This document shows positions 52,762-61,689 of a stretch of DNA of 64,000 nucleotides, one piece after another (the first letter of the stretch is position 1; the number at the start of each line of letters is the position of its first letter). This DNA is from Prorocentrum cordatum (taxonomy: Eukaryota; Sar; Dinophyceae; Prorocentrales; Prorocentraceae): the NCBI GenBank assembly GCA_963575745.1, contig CAUYUJ010013891.1, positions 825,802 to 889,801 on the forward strand. The letters run 5' to 3'. Under the pieces are notes generated by a model, which worked only from the letters and a program-made list of their open reading frames with translations, was not told the DNA's origin and searched no databases. Both the position numbers and the translations under genes were made by a program.

Positions 52762-55700
52762 TCAGCCGCGCCAGTCGCGACACCCGCGAAGAGGATGGAA
52801 GGCGAGCGGGACGCGAGACGAAAACGTGGAGCTCCAGTCATCGCAGTGGCAGGCCCGCGCACGGAGGAGGCGCTGAAGCCGCCCTTGAAATCTTGAAACT
52901 GACACTGCGCTGATGACATAATCGGGCAGAAGATTATATATCCGCGTCGCCCCAATAGCAGAATGCAATATGTAATCTGGCGACTCGAAAGATGGCTCCT
53001 CCACGTGCCGCCAGTGTCGCCTGGAAACCCGGGGTTGAGGGGGAGAGGAGGCCAAGCGGAAAAACCGGGAGAAGCAAAGAGGACCGAGTCCCAACACCGC
53101 CCTGTGGATGACTCCGAGAATGCTGATGTCACGCCGCGTGTCTAAAGGAGCCAAGTTGAAATGCATCAATGCGTCCAAAGCAGAAATATCGAGCGAACGC
53201 AAAAAACGCGTCAGGAGAGCGTCCAGAGGAGCCAGCGCCGACGACGACGCGTGGCTTACAGCACTCGTGCGGTATTCAATATATGACAAAATGTGCGCTT
53301 TAAATAAACAAATCAGTTCAGCATCATTATGGAAACGGCGGGTACGAAGAAGACTGTACAAACGCCACGAGGCACCATATACGCACTTGTCGATAGCATC
53401 AATCATCAACAGCTTCGTATCAAAATGAATGCCGAGAATTTTAAAGCCGGCGCCCACCGGGCGAAAGCGCGACAGAATGTGCATGCTCTCCTTGGTGGGA
53501 TCGAAACTAACGCGGTTGGCCTTTCCCCAGTCGTGCAGTGACGATTGGCAATAGCGCGTAAGTGCGAAGGCTTCCTCGTCTGTGACAGCCGGCGCAACAG
53601 CCTTCCATACATTCAGGTCATCAGCGTATAAAACTTCTTTAAATCCAACGGAACGCGTAGCTAAATAAGAATCAGAGAAATAAGTATTCCACAAGGATGG
53701 GCCGACAAAAGTGCCTTGATAAACCATGTCTTGCATTGGATAAGGCTCGGACTCCTGTCCATTTACCACCACCCGCGCAGAACGAGGGCGAAGCCAGCTC
53801 CCCATGAGATCGACGAGTGTGCTTTGGACGCCAAAGGAACGAAGCTTATCACACAAACGATTTCGTTCATTGTGATCGAAAGCACCAGACACATCAGAGC
53901 AGTAGAGGGCAACCCAAGAAGAGAGGGAGAAGGAGAGGAACCAAGAAAAAACGAGGAAAAGGAAAGTGTCCCGGGCGCCGTGCTGCTGGCGATATGCAAA
54001 CTGGTGTGGGCCGAACGCCCCGATCCGTTCCAAACGAGGGATAAACAGCGTGCCAACAATGCGCTCCACGACTTTCGATAGCTGGGCGGTAAGATGCAAT
54101 CTTCTGTAATTATCTGCATCCGCTGTCGTGTTCTTTTTGTGCAGTGGAAACAGCCAATGACAGCACCAAAATGCAGGCCAATGAGAGTGTGTTACGATCG
54201 TTCGTGCTAAAAGACAGACGGGCAATGCTAGCTCAACGGCGCAAGTCTTAAGCACTCTTGCCGGCAACAGATCAGGACCCGTACCGCTGTCTGCTCTAAG
54301 CGTGGCCAAAAAATACTTCGCAATGCGCACTCTGATACGGAGAAAGCCGTCCGGCTCTTGAGCAGTGAGGGGAATAGACAAATCAGAAAACTCATTTAAA
54401 ACAGGGTCTGGCAAACTCCATTTGCCGACAAAGCTCTTCGCGAATACTTCTGCTTTGTCCCGGCCCTCAACAGCCCAAGACCCGTCTGATCTCTTCAAAG
54501 GAGAAGTTGAAGGCTTGGCAATCCGGCTTAAAATCGAATTGGGCAGCTTCCACCACAATTTGCTCCCTCGCCGAAGGGATCGAAGCTTAGATCGTGTGTG
54601 TTCTATAAAACTATTATGCGCTTGCAACAAGCCCGCGCTACAGCGGTGGCGCGCAGCAGGAAAGAACTCAGTTCCTGCGGCGAGGGTTTTTTCCTCAACC
54701 AGTTTCAAACATTCATCTGTCAACCAAGGGTGGGAAAAGCGAGGACAGAAGGAAGAAAAAGGGATCGATTCTCTCATAAAGCCAAGAATAATGTCCGTTA
54801 AAAGCTTGGCGGAAACATCCGGATTGCAATTTGAAATCCACTGCCAATCCTGAGGGCGTAGCTGTGCTTTCAGTAGAGCCCAATTGGCTTCACTAAAACT
54901 CCAAATCTTCCGCGGAAGGCGCTCAAAGGAAAGAGGAGGAACAGATACTCTGATGGACAAAGCACAATGATCAGCTATTTCGCTTATCGCTTCCACAGTT
55001 AAAATATCTGGAACATCTGTCAGAACAAGATCTAAAAGATAAGCCCCCCGAGTGGGGCGGCGTACCCGCTGTGACAAACCTCGGCTCTGCGCAAAATTCT
55101 TCAAATGTATCCCTTCCGGGGTTGTAGAATGGCTATGAATCAACCAAGGCACATGATGAACATTAAAATCGCCAACTAAAATTGTGCCTACGCTCTGATG
55201 CTGAAGACTGTCCCATTCTGAACGAAAGACATCAATAGAAACAATTTCCCCGTATCGCGGCCGGCGGTACATACATCCTACAAGGAGAGGGCCAGAATTG
55301 CAATGCACTAAAATCCACGCCAACTCCGCAGTGGGAGAAATTAAAAGTCGGCAGCACGCGGGAACAATCTGATCAACAACAAAAACAATTACCCCACCGG
55401 ATTGGTGCGCACTGTCGTTACGAGCGATCGACGTATAACCATGCAAACACGGATGCGACACAGAATCGTTTAACCAAGTCTCCGTTAAGCAGACAATGTG
55501 AGGAGGAGAAGCGAAAAGAGAGAGTCGAGCAGATAATTCGCCGTGATGTGCACTGAAAGAACGAATGTTAACGCAAAAAAACGTGAGGTCAGAAGCATCG
55601 ACAGATGGTGACGGTTGGGACTGACCACAACCACCATCTGGAGGTAAGGAATTCGAATTAGATGGCTCAGAACGCCCAAAAAATTCATGCAAAGTGCGTT

Positions 55701-56061
55701 GGCTGAAGGAAGGGCGAGGAGGCGAAAGAGACGGAGGTGCTCTGGCACCGCCTGGCGAAAATCGAAAATCCGACCCGCCCGACGGAATCAGGGAGTCAAG
55801 AATAAGCCGGCTCGAAACATCAGAGGTAAGGCGAGGGCACAGAAAATCAGGAGTAAGGCGGCTCGAACTTTGGAGACTAAGGCGGCTCGAAAATTCCGGC
55901 GTAAGGCGGCTCGAAGACTCAATCGTAAGGCGGCTCCAAAAAATTGACGCAGAACTCCGGCTTGGCCGCGAAATCTGCATCTCAAATCGCCGATGAAACG
56001 AAGATTCGGAACGAGGACCTCGTCGTCTCAAACGACGCGGAGGGGGCCGCACACTACTCAC
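52762..56061 (-). CDS. LINE-F ORF2: endonuclease / reverse transcriptase, 1,099 residues, intact
   Basis: Residues 1-120 are Ser/Arg rich with an 8-residue repeat (SSRLTPEF-like, about 45-90). Q121-F128 is QRTLHEFF, a textbook PIP-box pattern. Residues 159-375 form an APE-type endonuclease: NIRS (N165), TETW (E194), LVGDFNVHH (D298, N300), LLDLVLTD (D344) and IADH (D364, H365). RT spans about 580-850: SGTGPDLLPARVLK, NYRRLHLTAQLSKVVERIV, QFAYRQQHGARD, motif A CSDVSGAFDH (D723), motif B YQGTFVGPS, motif C LYADDL (D814, D815), then KILGIHFD. The C-terminus has SYIEYRTSAV and SAIGATRIYNLLPDYV...RFQGRLQRLL, like the A..xWNxLPxxxR...F+xxL ending of CR1/L2/Rex-type proteins. No RNase H. Target-primed reverse transcription in the nucleus is the expected role. 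Start: first ATG after ORF1; a longer start is possible. Confidence 0.95.
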   Translation of the reverse strand: MSSVRPPPRRLRRRGPRSESSFHRRFEMQISRPSRSSASIFWSRLTIESSSRLTPEFSSRLSLQSSSRLTPDFLCPRLTSDVSSRLILDSLIPSGGSDFRFSPGGARAPPSLSPPRPSFSQRTLHEFFGRSEPSNSNSLPPDGGCGQSQPSPSVDASDLTFFCVNIRSFSAHHGELSARLSLFASPPHIVCLTETWLNDSVSHPCLHGYTSIARNDSAHQSGGVIVFVVDQIVPACCRLLISPTAELAWILVHCNSGPLLVGCMYRRPRYGEIVSIDVFRSEWDSLQHQSVGTILVGDFNVHHVPWLIHSHSTTPEGIHLKNFAQSRGLSQRVRRPTRGAYLLDLVLTDVPDILTVEAISEIADHCALSIRVSVPPLSFERLPRKIWSFSEANWALLKAQLRPQDWQWISNCNPDVSAKLLTDIILGFMRESIPFSSFCPRFSHPWLTDECLKLVEEKTLAAGTEFFPAARHRCSAGLLQAHNSFIEHTRSKLRSLRRGSKLWWKLPNSILSRIAKPSTSPLKRSDGSWAVEGRDKAEVFAKSFVGKWSLPDPVLNEFSDLSIPLTAQEPDGFLRIRVRIAKYFLATLRADSGTGPDLLPARVLKTCAVELALPVCLLARTIVTHSHWPAFWCCHWLFPLHKKNTTADADNYRRLHLTAQLSKVVERIVGTLFIPRLERIGAFGPHQFAYRQQHGARDTFLFLVFSWFLSFSLSSWVALYCSDVSGAFDHNERNRLCDKLRSFGVQSTLVDLMGSWLRPRSARVVVNGQESEPYPMQDMVYQGTFVGPSLWNTYFSDSYLATRSVGFKEVLYADDLNVWKAVAPAVTDEEAFALTRYCQSSLHDWGKANRVSFDPTKESMHILSRFRPVGAGFKILGIHFDTKLLMIDAIDKCVYGASWRLYSLLRTRRFHNDAELICLFKAHILSYIEYRTSAVSHASSSALAPLDALLTRFLRSLDISALDALMHFNLAPLDTRRDISILGVIHRAVLGLGPLCFSRFFRLASSPPQPRVSRRHWRHVEEPSFESPDYILHSAIGATRIYNLLPDYVISAVSVSRFQGRLQRLLRARACHCDDWSSTFSSRVPLAFHPLRGCRDWRG
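55854..55945 (-). repeat. 24-bp in-frame minisatellite in LINE-F ORF2
   Basis: AAGGCGGCTCGAA on the plus strand recurs every 24 bp (about four units), coding for SSRLTPEF / SSRLSLQS / SSRLTPDF on the minus strand. Diverged relatives extend to about 55,800. Confidence 0.85.
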
Positions 56062-56142
56062 AGAGTGAGGGGCGGAGGAACAAGCAAGAGGACAGGGAGA
56101 GGAAATATAATGCGGACAAAATTGTGTGCGACCCCATGCATT

Positions 56143-57369
56143 CTAGAAAGTCAGGTCACTGAATGGCGCACAACATGTTCCAAACGAGTCGCCGGCCTGC
56201 TGCTTGAAACCAACAGCATTATCAACTGATACCGTGCGAGATTTCCAGTCCACAGTAACAGAACTGCGCGGGGCTCGGGCTTTTAATTTCTTCTCAGCAT
56301 CGCGCAATGCCCAATCACGCGTTGCGTTGATCTTTGATTTTGCGGGCTTCAAAACGAGAGACGCACCGCTGGAAGAAGTCAGACGGGCGCCTTTGCCTCC
56401 AACTGCGCTCAAAAAATCCTTGGCCGCTTTCTCAGAAGGGAATTGAATGAACGAAGCCTTGGAAACAGACTGAGACTGACGTGGTCCACTAAAAAAATGG
56501 CCTGAAAGAGCAGGCTTCACTGCATGATTCGCATCTGAAACAATCTTCTGTAAATATGATACTCTTTTGTCCAAATCTGACGTGTCGAACCCCACCACAG
56601 CAATCTGGCAATGAGAAATGTCCATGGAATTTATCAACTGCAACTGTCGGCCTGAAACGCCGGATGATGAAGGACGGGATTCCAGCGAGGATAAACGCGT
56701 CCGAAAGTCCGCCATTTCGTCCTTCAGCGGATCGACTGCCTGCGAAATCTCGGTCCGAAGCTTGGTCTCGACCTGGCTGATCAAAGTCTTTGTCGACCGC
56801 ATCGCCTGGATTTGCGAGTTCGTGGTGACAGTTTTCGTGGCCATGTGGTGGATGATGAAGTCAAGCTTGTCATTCTGGGTTGCAGACTGTTCCAGCGGTA
56901 CAGGTTCTTCTTGCGAGTCACCATCCGCCGCGTGCCCCGGGGGGGCGGAACCCGCGCCCGGGCATGCACCGCTGACCGCAGCGGGAGTGCCACCCAGAAG
57001 GGCACTCGGCGGAGTGCTCAACGCACCAACACCTCCAGAAGAGGGGGGCGGAGCACTGCTCGACGCAACACCTCCGGCGGGAGGGTGCGGAGCCGCTGCG
57101 CTGCCACATCCGCCTGGCCAGGCAGGGGCAGGAGCGAAGATGACGCCGCTCTGGCTCTCGGCGGTGTCCATAAGCGTAACTGCATCTGCTTTCCGACGAG
57201 ACTCAGGTGAAAGAGCTGCTTGAACTGCATTGCGACGTGCAGAAAGACGAGCCAATGTGTCCTTGTCAGTCTTCTCGAATGCGGATTTCTGAACTCCGGG
57301 AACACTCGGCATCCCGGACATTGCGAAACTCTGGTGAGCGAGAAACAAAGAGAGTACAGTGAATGTCAA
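56143..57369 (-). CDS. LINE-F ORF1: coiled-coil / RRM-like nucleic-acid-binding protein, 408 residues, intact
   Basis: The N-terminal 150 residues are low-complexity Ala/Pro/Gly. A coiled coil runs about 165-232 (DKLDFIIHHMATKTV to MADFRTRLSSLE). An RRM-like fold follows with ISHCQIAVVGFD (250-261, RNP2-like) and KASFIQFPSEKAAKDFLSAV (304-323, RNP1-like). A basic C-terminal domain runs about 335-395 (NATRDWALRDAEKKLKARAP, VTVDWKSRTVSV). This is the coiled coil-RRM-CTD layout of LINE ORF1 proteins, which form RNA-binding trimers. The start may be Met17 (SGMPSVPG, 57,321) rather than Met1, whose first 16 residues are hydrophobic. The stop is at 56,143-56,145, 81 bp before ORF2. Confidence 0.9.
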   Translation of the reverse strand: MTFTVLSLFLAHQSFAMSGMPSVPGVQKSAFEKTDKDTLARLSARRNAVQAALSPESRRKADAVTLMDTAESQSGVIFAPAPAWPGGCGSAAAPHPPAGGVASSSAPPPSSGGVGALSTPPSALLGGTPAAVSGACPGAGSAPPGHAADGDSQEEPVPLEQSATQNDKLDFIIHHMATKTVTTNSQIQAMRSTKTLISQVETKLRTEISQAVDPLKDEMADFRTRLSSLESRPSSSGVSGRQLQLINSMDISHCQIAVVGFDTSDLDKRVSYLQKIVSDANHAVKPALSGHFFSGPRQSQSVSKASFIQFPSEKAAKDFLSAVGGKGARLTSSSGASLVLKPAKSKINATRDWALRDAEKKLKARAPRSSVTVDWKSRTVSVDNAVGFKQQAGDSFGTCCAPFSDLTF

Positions 57370-57479
57370 AAACTGTGGCGGTAGACCGCCCCGGCGACAC
57401 GCGATGATAGACTGCCTGGAAAAGCTTAGTTTGGTAGCTTGGGCTCTTGCCAGAACAGCTTCAGCCAGAGCAGCATTCG

Positions 57480-57940
57480 TGTTTCTGCTCCTCCATCTTA
57501 TAGGCGTCCTTGTATAATTGAAGCCGCCACTTTATAGCCAATTGGTACAATCGCGATCGGCCTGTAATTAACCGGGAGGCTGGCGTGGCATTTTTTTGTA
57601 AAGCAGCGTTACACATGACGTTTTCCATTGTGTTGGAATGTCGTTTGGATCCCAGCATTTTTGGCATAACACTAATAAGTTGTCCAATGCCTCCCCGGTG
57701 TGCAGCAAGTACTTCCAGAATTTAGGAACCGACATCGTTTTGAACACGTCGGTCAGTTCTTCCATTGTAAAAGCGTCCATATTGATTTTATATGTCTCTC
57801 CCATGTGTGATCCGTCCGAAGGTTTACCGTTAGGGTTCGTGATTTTCCACTGCGTATACTCAAATTAATCTGCCACAACATTGCCTTTGCTCTTTGCTTT
57901 CAGCGAGTTCCCCATTCGAGTCTTTGATGAGATGGCATCC
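57480..57940 (-). pseudogene. LINE-B reverse transcriptase fingers
   Basis: Minus frames: IKDSNGELAESKEQRQCCGR (57,930-57,870), FTMEELTDVFKTMSVPKFWK and LLVLCQKCWDPNDIPTQWKT plus CVTLLYKK (57,770-57,580), then in a shifted frame NYRPIAIVPIGYKVAASI (about 57,570-57,520) and GAETRM (about 57,490). The next expected segment, xxxxSTTQAIxIARR, is found at 52,370 beyond LINE-F. One stop and at least one frameshift. Confidence 0.8.
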
Positions 57941-59389
57941 AAGAGGGATTCTGAGAAACTGAGATGGCATCCAAGAGGGAAAATAACTGTAGATAGCTAA
58001 GAATAGTGTCCGACACGCATCCACAGAGGCTGTAAGACGACCCGAAAACGGTTTCAAATGCTCTCCGAACTCTCGGAGGATTCTCTTTTTTCCGCCTCCG
58101 ATGGATTTTTGAGGCTTCCAGATGGCTCCAAGACAACCCAAAATAGCCTGCCCCACCGTGTGTGTTTGGTTCCAATAGAAGGATTAACTCCAATTTTGGC
58201 TAAAACATTTCTCGCACCTTTTCACTCTGGACATGCCTGAAATGGTACGAACACCAGAGGAATGGAACACGCAAATTTAATTAACAAATAATCCCGACAT
58301 TCCAGATCGTGAGGAAAAACGGAAACAAATACTAAATACAAACGTTAATGACGAACACACTTCGGACATGGGAAAAACAACAGAGCCCGTCATAATGAAA
58401 ACCATGCAAAATATGGTCAACAACAAATTTTGCACCAACGCGAATGGTCAAAGATCTTGGATCCGGAAAATAAAGTCTCCCGAACGTGCAATAAAGACGC
58501 CCTTCGAAAGAAGCAAGTTGTCATATCCGTTTTGTTTGAAAAAATTGTAGAGCCATCGAGAAGCTGCTTAGCTAAATATCATTTTCTGGTCACTTTCGAG
58601 ATGGCAATACACAATCACCGAAAAAAAACAGAAACACAGCGTCGCAATCACGATCTCAAAATTCTGAGTAACGACCATATTCGCGAATCATTTGTATAAT
58701 CATTCATGACGCATACGGTGGAGACACGTATTGTGGGAGATCGGGCGACTGCTAAAAAAGCGGCGGACATTGCAAAAACCAAACTATCATTCCGGGAGCG
58801 TGCGTTCAAGCAAGCATGGCACGACTGACAAGTAACAGACCTTTGGAGGAACAATTGTTGAAATAAGTGCGACATTCTGTCAAACAAAATCAACAAAATG
58901 GATTGATGGGGGGATCTCTTAAGCGCAGACTTTCACAAACAAGCGGTCCGAACTAATACGGTCAAAACTCCGGACACGTCCGAACAATCTGCGCTCCTTC
59001 CTCAAAAAGGCCAAGCGAAGTAAACAATAAATATGATATCGCATCTCTCAGGGCAAACGCCACGGCTCAGGACACCTGCCTGTACGAATGATGAATCTAA
59101 TCAGAAGAGCAAATGGCAAGGCAAAAGGAGCGGAACATAAGACAATAATACGGACTGAAATCTCGTCAAACTTTCTAACGAATCGTGTTTAGAATGTGTC
59201 AACACGTTGCAGCTTTGTTTCATTCGGGCGGCGCTCTACCGGAAGGGCATCACAAATTTTCCGGAGACTGGGCCTCGCTGAAAAAATGTGCTGGCAAATA
59301 TCGCACGAACAAGGGAGGCTCGGCAATCTGAAAGGCGAAATCGTGGACAGCGAAGAACAAACTGAAACCATGGCAGAATCCCAGCAGCC
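57941..59389. other. AT-richer intergenic; short duplication; possible further LINE-B or other element remains
   Basis: GAGATGGCATCCAAGAGGGA occurs twice at about 57,928 and 57,960. 58,060-58,150 has family S words. 58,240-59,380 contains short open stretches on both strands (for example plus 58,430-58,699) without a recognised domain. Confidence 0.4.
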
Positions 59390-60930
59390 CTCTGGGCGTC
59401 GGTGGTTTAGGGCGTTTCCTGTTCCACCCCTCCTTTCCCCTTCGGGGAGGGATTTACCCCTCCCTCTACCTCCTCCCCTGGACCTGGACGGGGGGTTCTG
59501 CGAGTCGTCTGAGCGTCCAAAATGGCCTCGGCGAGGGAGCCCAAATCATTGGTTTTACTAAGGTTTTGGCCCCATTTTGGCCTCTTGGGGGGAGGGACGC
59601 TAATTAATGTTCCCCTCTTGTTTGATCGATCTCCTCCGAGATAGCCCCAAGAAGTGCCCGAGGGGTCCCAAGATGGCCCCAAAATGGCCCCAAGAGGCTC
59701 CCAAAAGGCACCCAGGAAGCTCCCAAAAGAATCCCAAGCGGCCCCAGGAGGCCCCCCTGAGGCACCCAAGACGCCAAAGAGCTCCCCACGACCACCAAGA
59801 GACCCCCAAGACGTCCTAAGACGCCCAAGAGATACCCCAAGAGGCTCCGAGAATTATCTAAGAATTTTGTGGCCCTTTTGCTTGCTCTCCTCCTCCTCCT
59901 CCTCCTCTTTCCTCCTTCTATCCCTTCTGCTCCTCCTCCTCCCCCTCCGTCTCCTCCTCCTCCTCCTCCTCCTCCTCCTCCTCCTCCTATTCATCCTCCT
60001 TCTCCCTACTCTCTCATCCATCCATCCAATCCCACCAGCCCTCTGGGCGTTGGTGGTTTAGAGCGTTTCCCCTTCCACCCCTCCTTCTTCCCCTTCGCGG
60101 AAGGGTCTACCCCTGCCCCTACCGGACCTGGTTTTGGCTCCATTTTGGCTTTCTGAAGGGGCGACTCTAATCCGTACCCCCCACTTCGTTGATCGATCTC
60201 CTCCGAGATAGCCCCAAAAGCGCCCCCCCAAGCTCCCAAGGATGCCCCAAGAGGGCTCCAAGAGGTGGCCAAGAGGTGGCCAAGAGGCACCAAGATGCCC
60301 CCAAGAGGCCCCCAAAAAGGTCACAAAACACATCCAACATACCTGCAAAAGGCCACAAGAAGCCCCCAAAGGCACCCAAAACGCTCCAAGAGGCCCCCGC
60401 GACAATGCCAACATCGTTGATTTTTGTAAAAGGTTTTGGCCACAATTTGGCTTCCTGGGGGGGTGGGGCACTGCTTCGAACCACTTCAAGAGCGCCTGGG
60501 AAAGCCAAAAATGATTTCCAAGATGGCTCAAGATATCCCAAGATGCCTCAAGATGGCGCCCACGATGCTCCAAGAGGCCCCAAAACCGCTCCAAGATGGC
60601 TCCAAGTGGCCAAAAAGCTCCCCCAGGAAACCCCGAAGAAACCCAAACCTTCCCAATGCCTTAGGACAATCAATGTTTTTGGCTTTCTCGCCGAAGCCTC
60701 CAGATGGCTCCAAGACGGCCCAAGAGGGCTCCAAAAACGCTGCCGAAGCTCCCAAGAGCGCTTCAAGAGGCCCCAAAAAGGCGTCCTGGAGGCCCCAAAA
60801 GGCGCCCAAGAGGCGCCCAAGAGGCTCCCAAGAGACCCCCCCAAAGCTCTCCGAGGCACCCAAGACGCTCTAAGAGGCGTCTGGGACCGCCAAGAGGCCC
60901 CCAAGACGCTCCAAGAAGCCTCCACTGGGG
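59390..60930 (+). repeat. Duplicated module plus family S satellite blocks
   Basis: GCCCTCTGGGCGTYGGTGG (59,397 and 60,038) opens a module that continues with GCGTTTCC, CCACCCCTCCTT, a GGACCTGG phrase, TCCATTTTGGCTTTCTG-like text and GATCGATCTCCTCCGAGATA (59,624 and 60,191). After each module follow CCCAAGATGGCCCCAAGAGG words (59,640-59,870; 60,200-60,930). A (CCT)n microsatellite lies at 59,885-60,000. No gene supported, although both strands are open for long stretches. Confidence 0.75.
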
Positions 60931-61689
60931 GACCCTTCTGTGTGCTGCCCGCTTCCCTGATCGAGGTGATTCCTTTGGGCATCGTTTCTGGATGGGCTGG
61001 TGGGGATTTTTTTGCTTGGTCGCGGCCACCAGCGAACGCGCAAGCGGCGACAGAAATTGTCCGGGCCGAGGGCAAACCTAATTAGCTACAAGACGCGCCG
61101 CTAGCCGGCCGGCCCACTCACCAAGCAGCAGCGGGGCTGTGCGGGAGGCTGACAGCTGGGGGCATCCAGGGAAGCTCAGGCGCGTGCAGTCAGACAAAAT
61201 GCAGAGAAATTCGGTGCATGCCGTGAAGCATAACCCAACCCACGCAGACGACGCGGGGACGTGCGCGAAGGTGTCGACGTGTCTGTCATGCTGGGTGGGC
61301 GTACAGGCGAGAAGACCGATGGGCGAGTCGCCAGTGGGGCGCCAGACCCAGGGCCGTCCCAACGACGTGTGCGGGCTTGGGGAGCTGAGCTGCCGAGGGA
61401 CGTCGCAAACCTGCCTGAAGAGGGGGATGAGTCCAGGGTGCTGTTGCGACTGCAGCAGGCTAAACCACTCTGGCGCGACCACAGTACTCAAAGGGCCATC
61501 GTCCCGTGCCCGAGGAGGCCTGGACGTCAGTGGGCCGGCCCCTCCAACAACGGCGCAGAGCCGACGCCAGATGGGCTGTAGGAGGAAGCCAGGCTGGCGT
61601 GGTGAACGTCGCCAGCGAGGCAGGGGGATCCAGGGAGGGGCTGTGCTGAGGGCGGTCACCCCTGCACTCCAAGGGCTCCGTCGAATCCG
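60931..61689. other. Intergenic, nothing recognised
   Basis: Frames 61,139-61,732 (plus) and 61,078-61,659 (minus) overlap almost fully; neither shows a known motif. Confidence 0.45.

Larger units (their letters stand above)
52385..57470 (-). mobile_element. Intact two-ORF CR1/L2-like LINE (LINE-F), inserted in LINE-B
   Basis: About 5.1 kb on the minus strand: ~100 bp of 5' leader, ORF1 (57,369-56,143), an 81-bp gap, ORF2 (56,061-52,762), ~270 bp of 3'UTR, and a (TA)n-rich end at 52,490-52,390. The ends are set by where LINE-B stops (57,480) and resumes (52,375); exact termini and target duplication were not resolved. Both ORFs are free of stops, and all endonuclease and RT catalytic residues that I can place are present. 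A pyrimidine-rich tract on the coding strand (52,683-52,745) lies just after ORF2. Confidence 0.9.
49262..57940 (-). mobile_element. Decayed LINE (LINE-B), split by LINE-F and by FB2
   Basis: Three minus-strand pieces make one RT protein in order: fingers at 57,940-57,480, palm motifs at 52,375-51,892, and the post-palm region at 49,829-49,262. The gaps between pieces are exactly the two inserted elements LINE-F and FB2. The RT type (LDWxxAFDxxxHDxLLxAxxRFGI, then IxQGCPLxP, then YGxELNxxKTxVLxI) is the kind common in dinoflagellate and other protist genomes. Confidence 0.8.

Noticed and set aside
52370-57490. AATGC as target duplication of LINE-F
   Set aside because: Five bases only and it does not restore the LINE-B frame; the junctions lack several expected residues, so the ends are not resolved.
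59560-60165. CCATTTTGGCT at about 59,571 and 60,141 as spliced-leader relicts
   Set aside because: Eleven bases agree, but the sequence before and after differs from the leader and both lie in a repeated module of another family.
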